From the NCBI GenBank assembly GCA_964568075.1, contig CAZMOM010000015.1, forward strand, positions 13,367 to 77,366: a stretch of 64,000 nucleotides of DNA. The letters run 5' to 3'. The notes under the pieces are model-generated. The model was not told the DNA's origin. It saw only the letters and a list, made by a program, of their open reading frames with translations, and did no database searches. The stretch comes from MnTg04 sp964568075 (lineage in GTDB: Bacteria > Pseudomonadota > Gammaproteobacteria > Steroidobacterales > MnTg04). This document shows positions 18,890 to 26,299 of this stretch, one piece after another. A program made the position numbers and the translations under genes. The stretch's first letter is position 1. Each line of letters starts with the position of its first letter.

Positions 18890-18927
18890 CTGGCAGGGAA
18901 GGAAACGCCGCGACGGATTGCGGCAAT

Positions 18928-18955
18928 AAAAAGGCCCCTGACGGGGCCTTTTTGT
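18928..18955 (+). terminator. rho-independent terminator after DUF3300 gene
   Basis: AAAAAGGCCCC-TGAC-GGGGCCTTTTT forms an 11 bp stem ending in a T-run 40 bp after the stop codon. Because both flanks are A/T runs, it can also stop transcription from the opposite strand, where the Cys-rich protein gene converges. Confidence 0.9.
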
Positions 18956-19015
18956 TTGGTGGCCCGGGGCAGATTTTCACTACCTCCGCGCCGCTGTTAC
19001 GGGTGCGGTCTTTCG

Positions 19016-19438
19016 TCAGCAGCCGGCGGTACAGCTAGCCAATTCCGCGTCTGCCGTATCCATGCAGCCCTGCAAACTCGATTGATACAGATCCACACAC
19101 CAGCTTTGTCCACCGCAGAGTGTGACTCCGGAGTCGAAAGCTGCCTGACATGCCTCGGCGTCGCCGTCGTGACTGGCCTGGCAGTCGGATTCACAGGTCG
19201 AAGGCGTCGGGCCCGGGTCTTCTCCGCCGCCAGACGTATCACCATTCATGCAGCTCTTTTTGGCGTCTTTTGCAGCCACCAGACAGGAAGCCAAAGCGCC
19301 ACCGTTTAAACTTAAACCGTGACAACCTTTGACGGCGACCTGGTGCATCGCGTTACACTCGTGCGATCCCGCCTGTGCCGACATCGACAATGTCATCGAC
19401 AAAGCGAATGCGAATAAAAGGGAAATAAAGCGTTTCAT
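19016..19438 (-). CDS. small secreted cysteine-rich protein
   Basis: From the ATG at 19438, supported by GAGGTG 8 bases upstream, the protein has 140 residues. It starts with a clear signal peptide (MKRFISLLFAFALSMTLSMS, cut after AQA). The mature part holds twelve cysteines spaced mostly 4-12 residues apart, with a Gly/Asp/Pro-rich hinge (NGDTSGGGEDPGPTPS) dividing it into a 4-Cys and an 8-Cys half. No known family is recognised and no CxxCH heme site is present. An even number of cysteines in an exported protein suggests disulfides. It lies between the DUF3300 gene and the cytochrome-like gene. The open frame extends 70 codons further upstream, but without a signal peptide. Confidence 0.72.
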   Translation of the reverse strand: MKRFISLLFAFALSMTLSMSAQAGSHECNAMHQVAVKGCHGLSLNGGALASCLVAAKDAKKSCMNGDTSGGGEDPGPTPSTCESDCQASHDGDAEACQAAFDSGVTLCGGQSWCVDLYQSSLQGCMDTADAELASCTAGC

Positions 19439-19773
19439 AACTTGGCACCTCATAAAAGCTCGATTTGGGATATAAGTATCAGGTTTTCGGTGGGTGTGAT
19501 TCTGTGAAGAAAGTCTCAATTCACAGGCCATTCGTTTCACATAATTCGTTTTGGAGCCAAAAAAGCCGCGCACCGGCAAGATGACGCATTTTTTCGCAAT
19601 TTTATGTCCCCGGACACCGGTCGATGCGTGCAATGGACAATCAGACAAAACTGTTAACCACAGACTCGCTACGCGCCTGGATCAGCAGAAAAAAACGGGG
19701 CTAAGCCGGAAATCCACAGGAAATAAGGGCGGAACCTGCCAGGGGCGGCTCCAGAACAATGTCGTCAAACGTC
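19439..19773. other. gene-free region upstream of Cys-rich protein
   Basis: Short frames here look random. It must contain the promoter for the Cys-rich protein gene (leftward) and the end of the cytochrome-like transcript. I see no convincing hairpin, repeat or RNA gene. Confidence 0.5.
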
Positions 19774-21888
19774 TCAGTTTACCGGTGGGCAGGTCCGACC
19801 GGCCGGGCAGAACGCCGCATCCTTGTCAAATCCCGTTGAATGTGTGTGGCAAGCCGCCGTGCAGGTTTTCCCGTTGTTATGGGTGTTACTCAGGTCATCG
19901 TTTTGATGATTACTCGTTTGCGTATGACAGGTCTCGCACGGGCCATCCATCCAGCCGTCATTATCCTCGTCCGTGTTGGTAAAGGAGTGTGTGTAATCGC
20001 TGAGGAAATTAGTGTCGTTATTATCGGTACCCCTGGATTCGAAAACGACCGGTCGCAGGCTGCCCGTGGACTGAATTGTTCCACCGCTGAGATAAGCCGG
20101 CACGCCGGCCAATGAACAACCGGGTTGTCCAATGTCGTTGCGGAAAACCGGCGGACAGCGAACGGTAACGATCGGAAGCAGAGAAGACTCAACTTCCCAC
20201 CGTCCGTTATAGCCATCAGGACTGGCGCCAAACACGGTAATAATGTCACCGTCGTGAATCCCGGCAGTTGCGACTTGAAACTGATTGATATTGCTGTTGT
20301 TGTTGGTCAGAGTGATTTCAAGAACCGGCGGTGGCCCAACCTCACCACTACCAATATACGTTCCGGGGTCAATATCGACTCCCCGGTAGGTCAGTGTGGT
20401 GGCACCGACGCCGTTAACGGTAAACACGCCGTTGTAACCTGCCGGATCAATACCGGAAACGGATATAAGGTCATTGATCGCAATCGTGTGAACAACCCCA
20501 AAGGTCAGCTCAATCTCACCGATGACTTCTGGACCGCCTTTGACATCGGCCCAGGCGGCGTCGGTAACCACAATTGGTGGCGGGTCAGGCGGGGTGACGA
20601 CCGCCATGCTCTGCACGGTTTTGACCGAACCGAGGTATTCGACCAGGCCACCAGCCACATTGTTGGTACCTGGATCTGATGCGTCATAGGTAACTTCCGA
20701 TCTCGTTGGAAGCGCGATAGCACCGTTGGTGGTGTACGACCCGGGATCGCTTGGTAGAGAGTAGGAGACATCAAGGCCACTCACGACCGTGACCGTAAAG
20801 CGGCCGTTAAAACTTCCCGGTCCGGCGCTGATGACATCCGATACGACAATCGCATCGCCTCCCTCAAGCAAGTGATTTTCAGCCAGGGTCACGGTTGCAG
20901 TGTCTACGGACCAAAAGGCCGTGGTGATGCCGGTATTGGAAACGGCGGTAATCGTCTTCAGGCCATTAAAAGTGTCTAAATTTGTTTCGGAGACGCCGGT
21001 TACGTTGATCGTATCGCCGACCCGAATCGAAAAGGCATCATGCAGGCTCAACGTCGCGGTGCCGGGGGTGCCAGGCGCCCAGCTTGCGAGCCTGACCTTT
21101 GGCCGCTCATGCCAACCGGTGGATCTGACGAAAGCGAACACACTACTTATATCGGTTGGGTCTGACGATGGCGGCGTGTATGTCGCCGTTATCGGATCCG
21201 GATCATCGAAGCACACCCAACCCGTGGGCGGGTTCGCCTGAAAACCGTTCCAGTCGGTTTCCTTGACCCGGAACTCGCCATCGAACTCGTCATTCGAATT
21301 ATTGATAATGAGCCGATCACCAATCATGATCGACATCAGCGGGCCGTCACCGGCATTAAAGCGAGGCATGGCGATCTGGAGATCGGTGTTGCTATTCGGG
21401 CAGGAGGCCGAGGGCCCCACACCGATAATTCTTAATGGGGTCGCTACCTTGGCAACACCCGTACCATCCTCGTCGCGCCCAAACAACTTGATGTTGATTC
21501 CATCGACCGCGGTGGTCACATCGCCGCCAAGGGAGTGCGCATGCGGGGTGCCGCCGTCATAAAGGTGGTTAACCGTATCACCAGGATGTTGCGTATGGCA
21601 GACCACGCAACCCATCTCCCACTTGGGAGTACCGGTGCTGCCGCTGGCCAGGTTGACTGCCGGGTCCACATGCCGGTCGGTAAATTTGGCGGTGCCGGCA
21701 GGACCGTGACAGGAATCGCAAATCAGGTCGAATTCTGCGTTGGTATTCAATGTGCCGCCGGGCGAATTGTGGAGACTGTGACAAAAAACGCAATCCATGG
21801 TTTGCCCCAGGCTACTTCTCGGCACGAAGACAAGCACGACGGCAGCAAGGGCCAAAAGCAGAATATATACAGTGAGCCGCAGTTTCAT
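19774..21888 (-). CDS. exported CxxCH cytochrome-like protein with inserted repeats
   Basis: A 704-residue protein with an N-terminal signal (hydrophobic 5-22). It carries three CxxCH heme-binding sites near the start (CVFCH at 33, CDSCH at 57, CVVCH at 94) and one near the end (CETCH at 651), plus an atypical CTAACH at 676. Between the two heme regions, residues about 185-600 contain at least five degenerate copies of a beta-type module of the form GDxIxVxxxxxxxFNGxFxV (near 190, 291, 343, 471 and 546). Terminal doubled CxxCH sites are typical of periplasmic or outer-surface multiheme proteins. The start overlaps the stop of the upstream NHL gene as ATGA, so the two are translationally coupled. 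Function is unknown; electron transfer or a scaffold role is inference. Confidence 0.82.
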   Translation of the reverse strand: MKLRLTVYILLLALAAVVLVFVPRSSLGQTMDCVFCHSLHNSPGGTLNTNAEFDLICDSCHGPAGTAKFTDRHVDPAVNLASGSTGTPKWEMGCVVCHTQHPGDTVNHLYDGGTPHAHSLGGDVTTAVDGINIKLFGRDEDGTGVAKVATPLRIIGVGPSASCPNSNTDLQIAMPRFNAGDGPLMSIMIGDRLIINNSNDEFDGEFRVKETDWNGFQANPPTGWVCFDDPDPITATYTPPSSDPTDISSVFAFVRSTGWHERPKVRLASWAPGTPGTATLSLHDAFSIRVGDTINVTGVSETNLDTFNGLKTITAVSNTGITTAFWSVDTATVTLAENHLLEGGDAIVVSDVISAGPGSFNGRFTVTVVSGLDVSYSLPSDPGSYTTNGAIALPTRSEVTYDASDPGTNNVAGGLVEYLGSVKTVQSMAVVTPPDPPPIVVTDAAWADVKGGPEVIGEIELTFGVVHTIAINDLISVSGIDPAGYNGVFTVNGVGATTLTYRGVDIDPGTYIGSGEVGPPPVLEITLTNNNSNINQFQVATAGIHDGDIITVFGASPDGYNGRWEVESSLLPIVTVRCPPVFRNDIGQPGCSLAGVPAYLSGGTIQSTGSLRPVVFESRGTDNNDTNFLSDYTHSFTNTDEDNDGWMDGPCETCHTQTSNHQNDDLSNTHNNGKTCTAACHTHSTGFDKDAAFCPAGRTCPPVN

Positions 21889-22778
21889 GGAGCCAATCCC
21901 TGGTTTTCAAATACTTCCAGTCGACGATTGCGGTTATTGGTCACATGAAGATCGCCGGTCTTACTATCCATAATCAGATCAAGCGGAAGCATCAGCTGCC
22001 CCGGACCTTTGCCGATTTGCCCTATGGTGTTAACGCCTTTTTGCGTTTCCCGATCGAAAACCAGAACCTGGCCAAGCAAACTGTCAACCAGGTAAATCAG
22101 GCCCTTTGAATCGACGGTCAGACCCTGTGGCCGTGAGAAATTGAAATCGCCGACACAGGCAAACCAGCCACACCCGGCCGAACCGTTGATACTCGCCTTA
22201 AAGAACCCATCGAAATCGTAGATGTTGACTGTCCCCGTCGGATTCTGCGGGTCGCCGAAATCACTGACCAGTACCTCTCCCCGGGTCGGGTCCACGGCAA
22301 TTCCTGTTGGCCGGTAAAGTGGTATCTGACCGGCTGCCGGCAGAGACCGCAATAATTCTCCGCCTTTGTCGAACACCCAAACCTTCGCCGTTGCCGAGTC
22401 ACTGACAAAAATCAGTCCCAGTTTTTTATCTATTGCGATATCGGACGGACGAGCAATATGAAAACTCTCTCCACCGAGGATATATTGGAGACGACCGTTT
22501 CTGCTCAGAACATCGACGGATTGCGTGACTTCATTACCAACAAAAAACCTGCCCCAGCCAAAAGCTACGCTGACTGGTCGTCCGGGAACGCTGATCAGGG
22601 TGTCCTCTTTCCTCGGGTTGGGACTGATCACCACCAGCGCCTGGCGTTTGGAGTCGACTACGACGACGCTGCCCGAAGGCATTTGAGTGATTCGCGTCGG
22701 TGACAGAAAGGTTTGTGCCGTCACGGGCAAGGCGACAAACGAGCAAAGCAAGGCCAGCACCAGGATTCGGGCAGGCAT
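21885..22778 (-). CDS. exported NHL-repeat beta-propeller protein
   Basis: From the ATG at 22778 the protein has 297 residues and begins with a signal peptide (MPARILVLALLCSFVALPVT, cut after TAQ). An upstream in-frame ATG at 22856 would place the hydrophobic stretch internally, so the later start is preferred, although its ribosome binding site is weak. The rest is a six-bladed-like propeller with repeated units such as RPSDIAIDKKLGLIFVSDS, RPTGIAVDPTRGEVLVSDFG, RPQGLTVDSKGLIYLVDSLL and LPLDLIMDSKTGDLHVTNN. NHL propellers usually mediate protein or carbohydrate contacts. It is coupled by a 4 bp overlap to the CxxCH protein, suggesting the two work together outside the cytoplasm. Confidence 0.85.
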   Translation of the reverse strand: MPARILVLALLCSFVALPVTAQTFLSPTRITQMPSGSVVVVDSKRQALVVISPNPRKEDTLISVPGRPVSVAFGWGRFFVGNEVTQSVDVLSRNGRLQYILGGESFHIARPSDIAIDKKLGLIFVSDSATAKVWVFDKGGELLRSLPAAGQIPLYRPTGIAVDPTRGEVLVSDFGDPQNPTGTVNIYDFDGFFKASINGSAGCGWFACVGDFNFSRPQGLTVDSKGLIYLVDSLLGQVLVFDRETQKGVNTIGQIGKGPGQLMLPLDLIMDSKTGDLHVTNNRNRRLEVFENQGLAP

Positions 22779-22995
22779 GGTTTTGCAACGACCCGGCAGT
22801 CGCCGACCGCGATGGAAAACGGAGAAACTGATTATTGGTTCCTGCGATGTTGACATAATACAAAGCCGCCCGGCGTCCATTTTGTCGAGCCTGTTTCCCT
22901 AAGTCTGACAGGCTCCTCGGCTTATTTGTACCAGCAAAAGCAGGTTTTTTCTGTACGTGAAAGCCGAGATAAAATGTGTGCTAACCGCGTTCCGC

Positions 22996-24276
22996 TTACG
23001 CTTCCCAGTCGCCCTCCAGCCAGCGGGAAGCCAGTACTAACAAGCCGGCGGCCACGAGATAGAGGCTCGTGCCGGCCAGTATGGAGTATCTCAGCGCATC
23101 GTCGCCGTACCGCCCTTGCAGCCCGTCCGACAACGCGCCGATGACCACGGTGCCTGCGCCGATTCCAATCAGGTTATTGATAAAAAGAAAAACCGCGGAA
23201 GCGGTGGCCCGCATATTGGGTTTGACCAGGTGCTGGATCGCGGATATCACCGGCCCTAGCCAGACCAGGCCCAGGGCGGTCGGCACCAGCAATACAAAAA
23301 AAGTCAGGGCCAGTGATTGTGATAACACTCCGGCAACATACAGGGGCACGGTGGCGACGAAGGCGACGGCCGGGATCTTCGCGTAGACCGAGCGGTTGTG
23401 CTGCCCGAAACGATCGGCCATCCAGCCGCCCATCCAGATGCCCGTCAGACCACCGATCAGGATGATGGCGCCATAGAAAAGCGATGCATCCAGCAATGTG
23501 ATCCCGTAGCTGCGAACGAAAAACGATGGCAGCCAGAAAAACAGCGCATAGCCCATCATCGACGCGCAGGCGGAACCCACCGACAAAAACCAGAAGCTTT
23601 TCTTGCTCGCGAGTACCCGCAGAATTTGTCTGATACTCACCGGTGACTGGACCTGGCCGGGCCGGTCAAACCGGCCGCGTATCGGTTCCCTGATCGTCAG
23701 CCGGAAAACAGGCGCAAGGAGAACACCGGCAGCGCCGACCACAAAAAAAGCGACCCGCCAGTCCACGGCGCTGGCGACCAGGCCTCCAAACACCATCCCG
23801 AGAGCGCTGCCTATCGGAATGCCAAAGGAATAAATGCTCAGTGCCCGCGCGCGCTGGTCGGGCGGGAAGTAATCCGAGATCAGCGAGTACGCCGGTGCGA
23901 CGCCCCCGGCCTCGCCCACGCCAACGCCGAGGCGCGCCAGGAAAATCTGCCAGAAATTCTGGGCGAGACCACAAACTGCAGTCATCGCGCTCCACAGGGT
24001 CAGCGCAATAGTCATAATCCAGGTACGGCTGCTGCGATCGGCCAGCATCGCGATCGGAATACCCAGGCCCGTATAAAACAATGCGAACGCGAGACCGCCC
24101 ATTAGCCCGAGCTGGGTATCGCTCAGCATCAGGTCGGCCTTGATGGGCACCGCCAGGATGCCGATGATCTGGCGATCGATGAAATTGAAGGTGTAAACCA
24201 CCACGAGTATGAAAAGCACATACCCACGTTTCTCGAACAAGCCGGTCGCGGGCTGATTTGCTCCCGTTGACTTCAT
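22996..24276 (-). CDS. MFS transporter, spinster-like
   Basis: Twelve-helix major facilitator of about 426 residues. Signatures are FNFIDRQIIGILAVPIKADL in helix 1, the loop 2-3 motif PIAMLADRSSRTW, and GVGVGEAGGVAPAYSLISDY in helix 4-5, which resemble the spinster-type MFS subfamily common in Proteobacteria. The frame can begin at a TTG at 24288, overlapping the acyltransferase stop, but the ATG at 24276 has a GAG-containing leader and is the more likely start. Substrate is unknown. It is downstream of, and probably cotranscribed with, the acyltransferase gene. Confidence 0.88.
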   Translation of the reverse strand: MKSTGANQPATGLFEKRGYVLFILVVVYTFNFIDRQIIGILAVPIKADLMLSDTQLGLMGGLAFALFYTGLGIPIAMLADRSSRTWIMTIALTLWSAMTAVCGLAQNFWQIFLARLGVGVGEAGGVAPAYSLISDYFPPDQRARALSIYSFGIPIGSALGMVFGGLVASAVDWRVAFFVVGAAGVLLAPVFRLTIREPIRGRFDRPGQVQSPVSIRQILRVLASKKSFWFLSVGSACASMMGYALFFWLPSFFVRSYGITLLDASLFYGAIILIGGLTGIWMGGWMADRFGQHNRSVYAKIPAVAFVATVPLYVAGVLSQSLALTFFVLLVPTALGLVWLGPVISAIQHLVKPNMRATASAVFLFINNLIGIGAGTVVIGALSDGLQGRYGDDALRYSILAGTSLYLVAAGLLVLASRWLEGDWEA

Positions 24277-24284
24277 CTGATTAC

Positions 24285-24881
24285 TCAAGGATTAGAAAAA
24301 ACTTTGCCGGTCGGTGCCTGGTCCGGCGGAAACTCGATGGGCCCCATATTCCCTGTGTTACGCGGGGTGAACGCAGCATAAAACTCCCGTATAAACCCCA
24401 GATCCTGCTCAAGAATGCCGCTAGGCGTAAAAGTTTTCCCAATGCCCATTCTCTTTTCCTGGTAATCGATAAACCCCAGCACTATAGGCACACCGACTTC
24501 GATTGCGATGCGGTAGAAACCGGTTCTCCAGTACGGCATCCACTTGCGAGTACCTTCAGGCGCCAGCCCAAGCAAAAACCGATCATGAGTTTTGAAGGTG
24601 TCGATCGCGTTCTGCACCAAGTCACCACTTTTTTCGCGATTGACCGGAATAGCGCCCATGTGTCTCAGAATGCTGCCAAGCGGCCACCAGAACAATGTGT
24701 GCTTGGCGAAAAACCTGGCATCTATCCCCATCGCAATCTTGTAGGCCAGCAACCAGAACCCGTCCCAGTTCGAGGTATGCGGGGCAACGATCAGAACGGC
24801 TTTATCGATGGTCGGCGCTTCACCGACCATCTCCCAGCCGGTAATTTTCAGCATGCCCCCGGCCAGTCTTTTCGCGATCAT
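24285..24881 (-). CDS. 1-acylglycerol-3-phosphate acyltransferase-like protein
   Basis: A 198-residue PlsC-family protein. The catalytic block is APHTSNWDGFW (HxxxxD type). Further blocks are FFAKHTLFWWPLG, PVNREKSGD and LAPEGTRKW, the phosphate-binding EGTR box. It is shorter than typical PlsC and resembles the small stand-alone acyltransferases of Proteobacteria that act on glycerolipids. The stop lies next to the start of the MFS gene, which suggests a two-gene operon. Confidence 0.86.
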   Translation of the reverse strand: MIAKRLAGGMLKITGWEMVGEAPTIDKAVLIVAPHTSNWDGFWLLAYKIAMGIDARFFAKHTLFWWPLGSILRHMGAIPVNREKSGDLVQNAIDTFKTHDRFLLGLAPEGTRKWMPYWRTGFYRIAIEVGVPIVLGFIDYQEKRMGIGKTFTPSGILEQDLGFIREFYAAFTPRNTGNMGPIEFPPDQAPTGKVFSNP

Positions 24882-24995
24882 GGCGAGACAATGTCACAGA
24901 CCCCAGCCAGGAACAAATCCGGGTTTTCGAATACCTTATGGCCGGGCCAGCCGTCTTGCCGGATGCCACAGAATTAAGGAGACAGGCCCGGCATA

Positions 24996-25271
24996 ATGAA
25001 AAAAAAGGCGCTCGACCCGGAGCGCCGCGTGCATCATCGGCACATTCATTACTACAGGGCAGCATTGTCAGGAAGGGGACAGGCGACGGCAGTGGAAGCC
25101 GTTGTCTGTGCCCTGTTTTCCGGGTGGGGATGTCACGCGGACGGGTTTGACTGGCAAGCGCTATCGAGACAAATTTCCGGTCGAAGGCCGGCGTTGCAGA
25201 TTCAAAACGACACGCAATGGCTGAACCGCGATCTCGCGGGACCCGGTCACGGGCCGCGACGCCACGAGTAA
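24996..25271 (+). CDS. possible small hypothetical protein
   Basis: A 91-codon frame beginning at an ATG with AAGGAG 14 bases upstream, further away than ideal. The protein is basic and contains CALFSGWGCHADGFDWQALSR but no recognised domain. It sits alone on the plus strand in a 405 bp gap between two minus-strand genes (24882-25286) in which nothing else was seen. It may be a chance frame. Confidence 0.25.
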   Translation: MKKKALDPERRVHHRHIHYYRAALSGRGQATAVEAVVCALFSGWGCHADGFDWQALSRQISGRRPALQIQNDTQWLNRDLAGPGHGPRRHE

Positions 25272-25286
25272 GGTTACCCGAGATGT

Positions 25287-25724
25287 TCAGCTGCTAACGA
25301 GTCCAGCCAATTCTGCGGGTGTGACCGCGAGCGCGTTGGTCACCATGTCGAAGAAATGGACTTCCTGGTAGCTGACTTCTGTATCGCTTCTTATGACTTC
25401 AGCAAGCGCTTTTACGGTCGCAACCCGATTCTGCGCGTCCAGCTTGCGGCCACAGCTCGTAAGATACTTCTCCAGAGGAGCCGTCTCGTAGAGCTCTGAA
25501 CGAGCCGCAATTCGGATGTCGGCACGGCTGACTTTCTCCCCGATCAATTGCTGAAGAATGCTCTGAACGGTCTCTACTTCGACAGGATGGATGTGTGCGT
25601 CAGAGCTGGACGCTCGGGAGAGCGTCATAAGGAGAACCTCCCGGAACAACTCTTTCTCTTCCTCCGGGCTTATCTCGGTACCGCGAAAGATTTTGATGAC
25701 ATTACTAAGATTGACGATACTCAT
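25287..25724 (-). CDS. TerB-like tellurite-resistance family protein
   Basis: A 145-residue all-helical protein without membrane segments. Segments such as EKELFREVLLMTLSRASSSD, HPVEVETVQSILQQLIGEK and ALAEVIRSDTEVSYQEVHFF fit the TerB/COG4103 family, in which paired acidic helices may bind metal. The role in the cell is unknown. It stands alone, divergent from the TonB receptor region to the right. Confidence 0.72.
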   Translation of the reverse strand: MSIVNLSNVIKIFRGTEISPEEEKELFREVLLMTLSRASSSDAHIHPVEVETVQSILQQLIGEKVSRADIRIAARSELYETAPLEKYLTSCGRKLDAQNRVATVKALAEVIRSDTEVSYQEVHFFDMVTNALAVTPAELAGLVSS

Positions 25725-25921
25725 GATTCAGGGTCTCTCTTGTTGCTCTTTATGAATACCGGACCGCCTTGACCGGCGGCGGGCAGAGACGGAGTATACA
25801 CGGCGCCGGTTCAAGATTGCACACAGCCAACACACCGGCAACAGGTGGCGGTCAGCGGACCGCATAGACTGCCTCTTGCGGAAGACCGCTGGTTGCCGCG
25901 GCCGGCAATTGTGACCAAGAC

Positions 25922-25962
25922 GGGACAGACCACGGTTTTCACCCAGCGCGTGGTCCGTGCCC
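25922..25962. repeat. diverged CAGACCACGG palindrome, copy 1
   Basis: GGGACAGACCACG at 25922-25934 pairs with CGTGGTCCGTGCCC at 25949-25962 with a few mismatches. The same CAGACCACGG core occurs at 29411 and 37349. Confidence 0.5.
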
Positions 25963-26123
25963 TGATCAGCCGTAGATCAGGCAGGCATCGAGCCCAAATG
26001 CACCGTTCCAGTGCATTGCACCAAAAAACAGGCTTGGTAAACCCCCATTATCTAACATAATGCCGACCCGGCTTCCCTCACCGGTGCGACCGAGGCCAAT
26101 GATTTCGCCTGTAACTGTCGAGT

Positions 26124-26144
26124 TGTTGTATTTTTGATACAACA
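26124..26144. promoter_or_regulatory. upstream operator, perfect palindrome
   Basis: TGTTGTAT-TTTTG-ATACAACA, with perfect 8 bp arms and a 5 bp centre. It has the same half-site and spacing as the site at 26232, 108 bp away centre to centre. Such paired sites usually bind a dimeric repressor (LacI, GntR or TetR type); no regulator gene is nearby. Confidence 0.65.
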
Positions 26145-26193
26145 CGGCCGCAGCACTGCGTTCAATGTCAAAAAACTGATTTAAAGAGCCTTA

Positions 26194-26222
26194 TTTACTA
26201 TGGTCTCAATTGGTGGTATAAA
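26194..26222 (+). promoter_or_regulatory. probable sigma-70 promoter of the TonB receptor gene
   Basis: TTTACT (26194-26199), a 17 bp spacer and TATAAA (26217-26222). Transcription would begin near 26229, directly at the edge of the downstream operator. Confidence 0.6.
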
Positions 26223-26231
26223 CTCGCTACA

Positions 26232-26252
26232 TGTTGTATTTTTTATGCAACA
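26232..26252. promoter_or_regulatory. downstream operator at the transcription start
   Basis: TGTTGTAT-TTTTT-ATGCAACA; 7 of 8 arm positions pair, and the palindrome extends outward to CATG...CATG (26230-26254). A further half-site, ATGCAACA, lies at 26263-26270. A repressor bound here would block transcription initiation. Confidence 0.65.
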
Positions 26253-26299
26253 TGTGAATCATATGCAACATTATAAATACACTGCATAAGGGAAATTTC

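Larger units (their letters stand above)
25725..26299. promoter_or_regulatory. regulatory region upstream of the first TonB receptor
   Basis: This 575 bp gap holds a diverged GGGACAGACCACG hairpin (25922-25962), an upstream operator (26124-26144), a promoter (26194-26222), a second operator at the predicted transcription start (26232-26252) and a half-site (26263-26270). Nothing coding was recognised in it. Confidence 0.6.
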
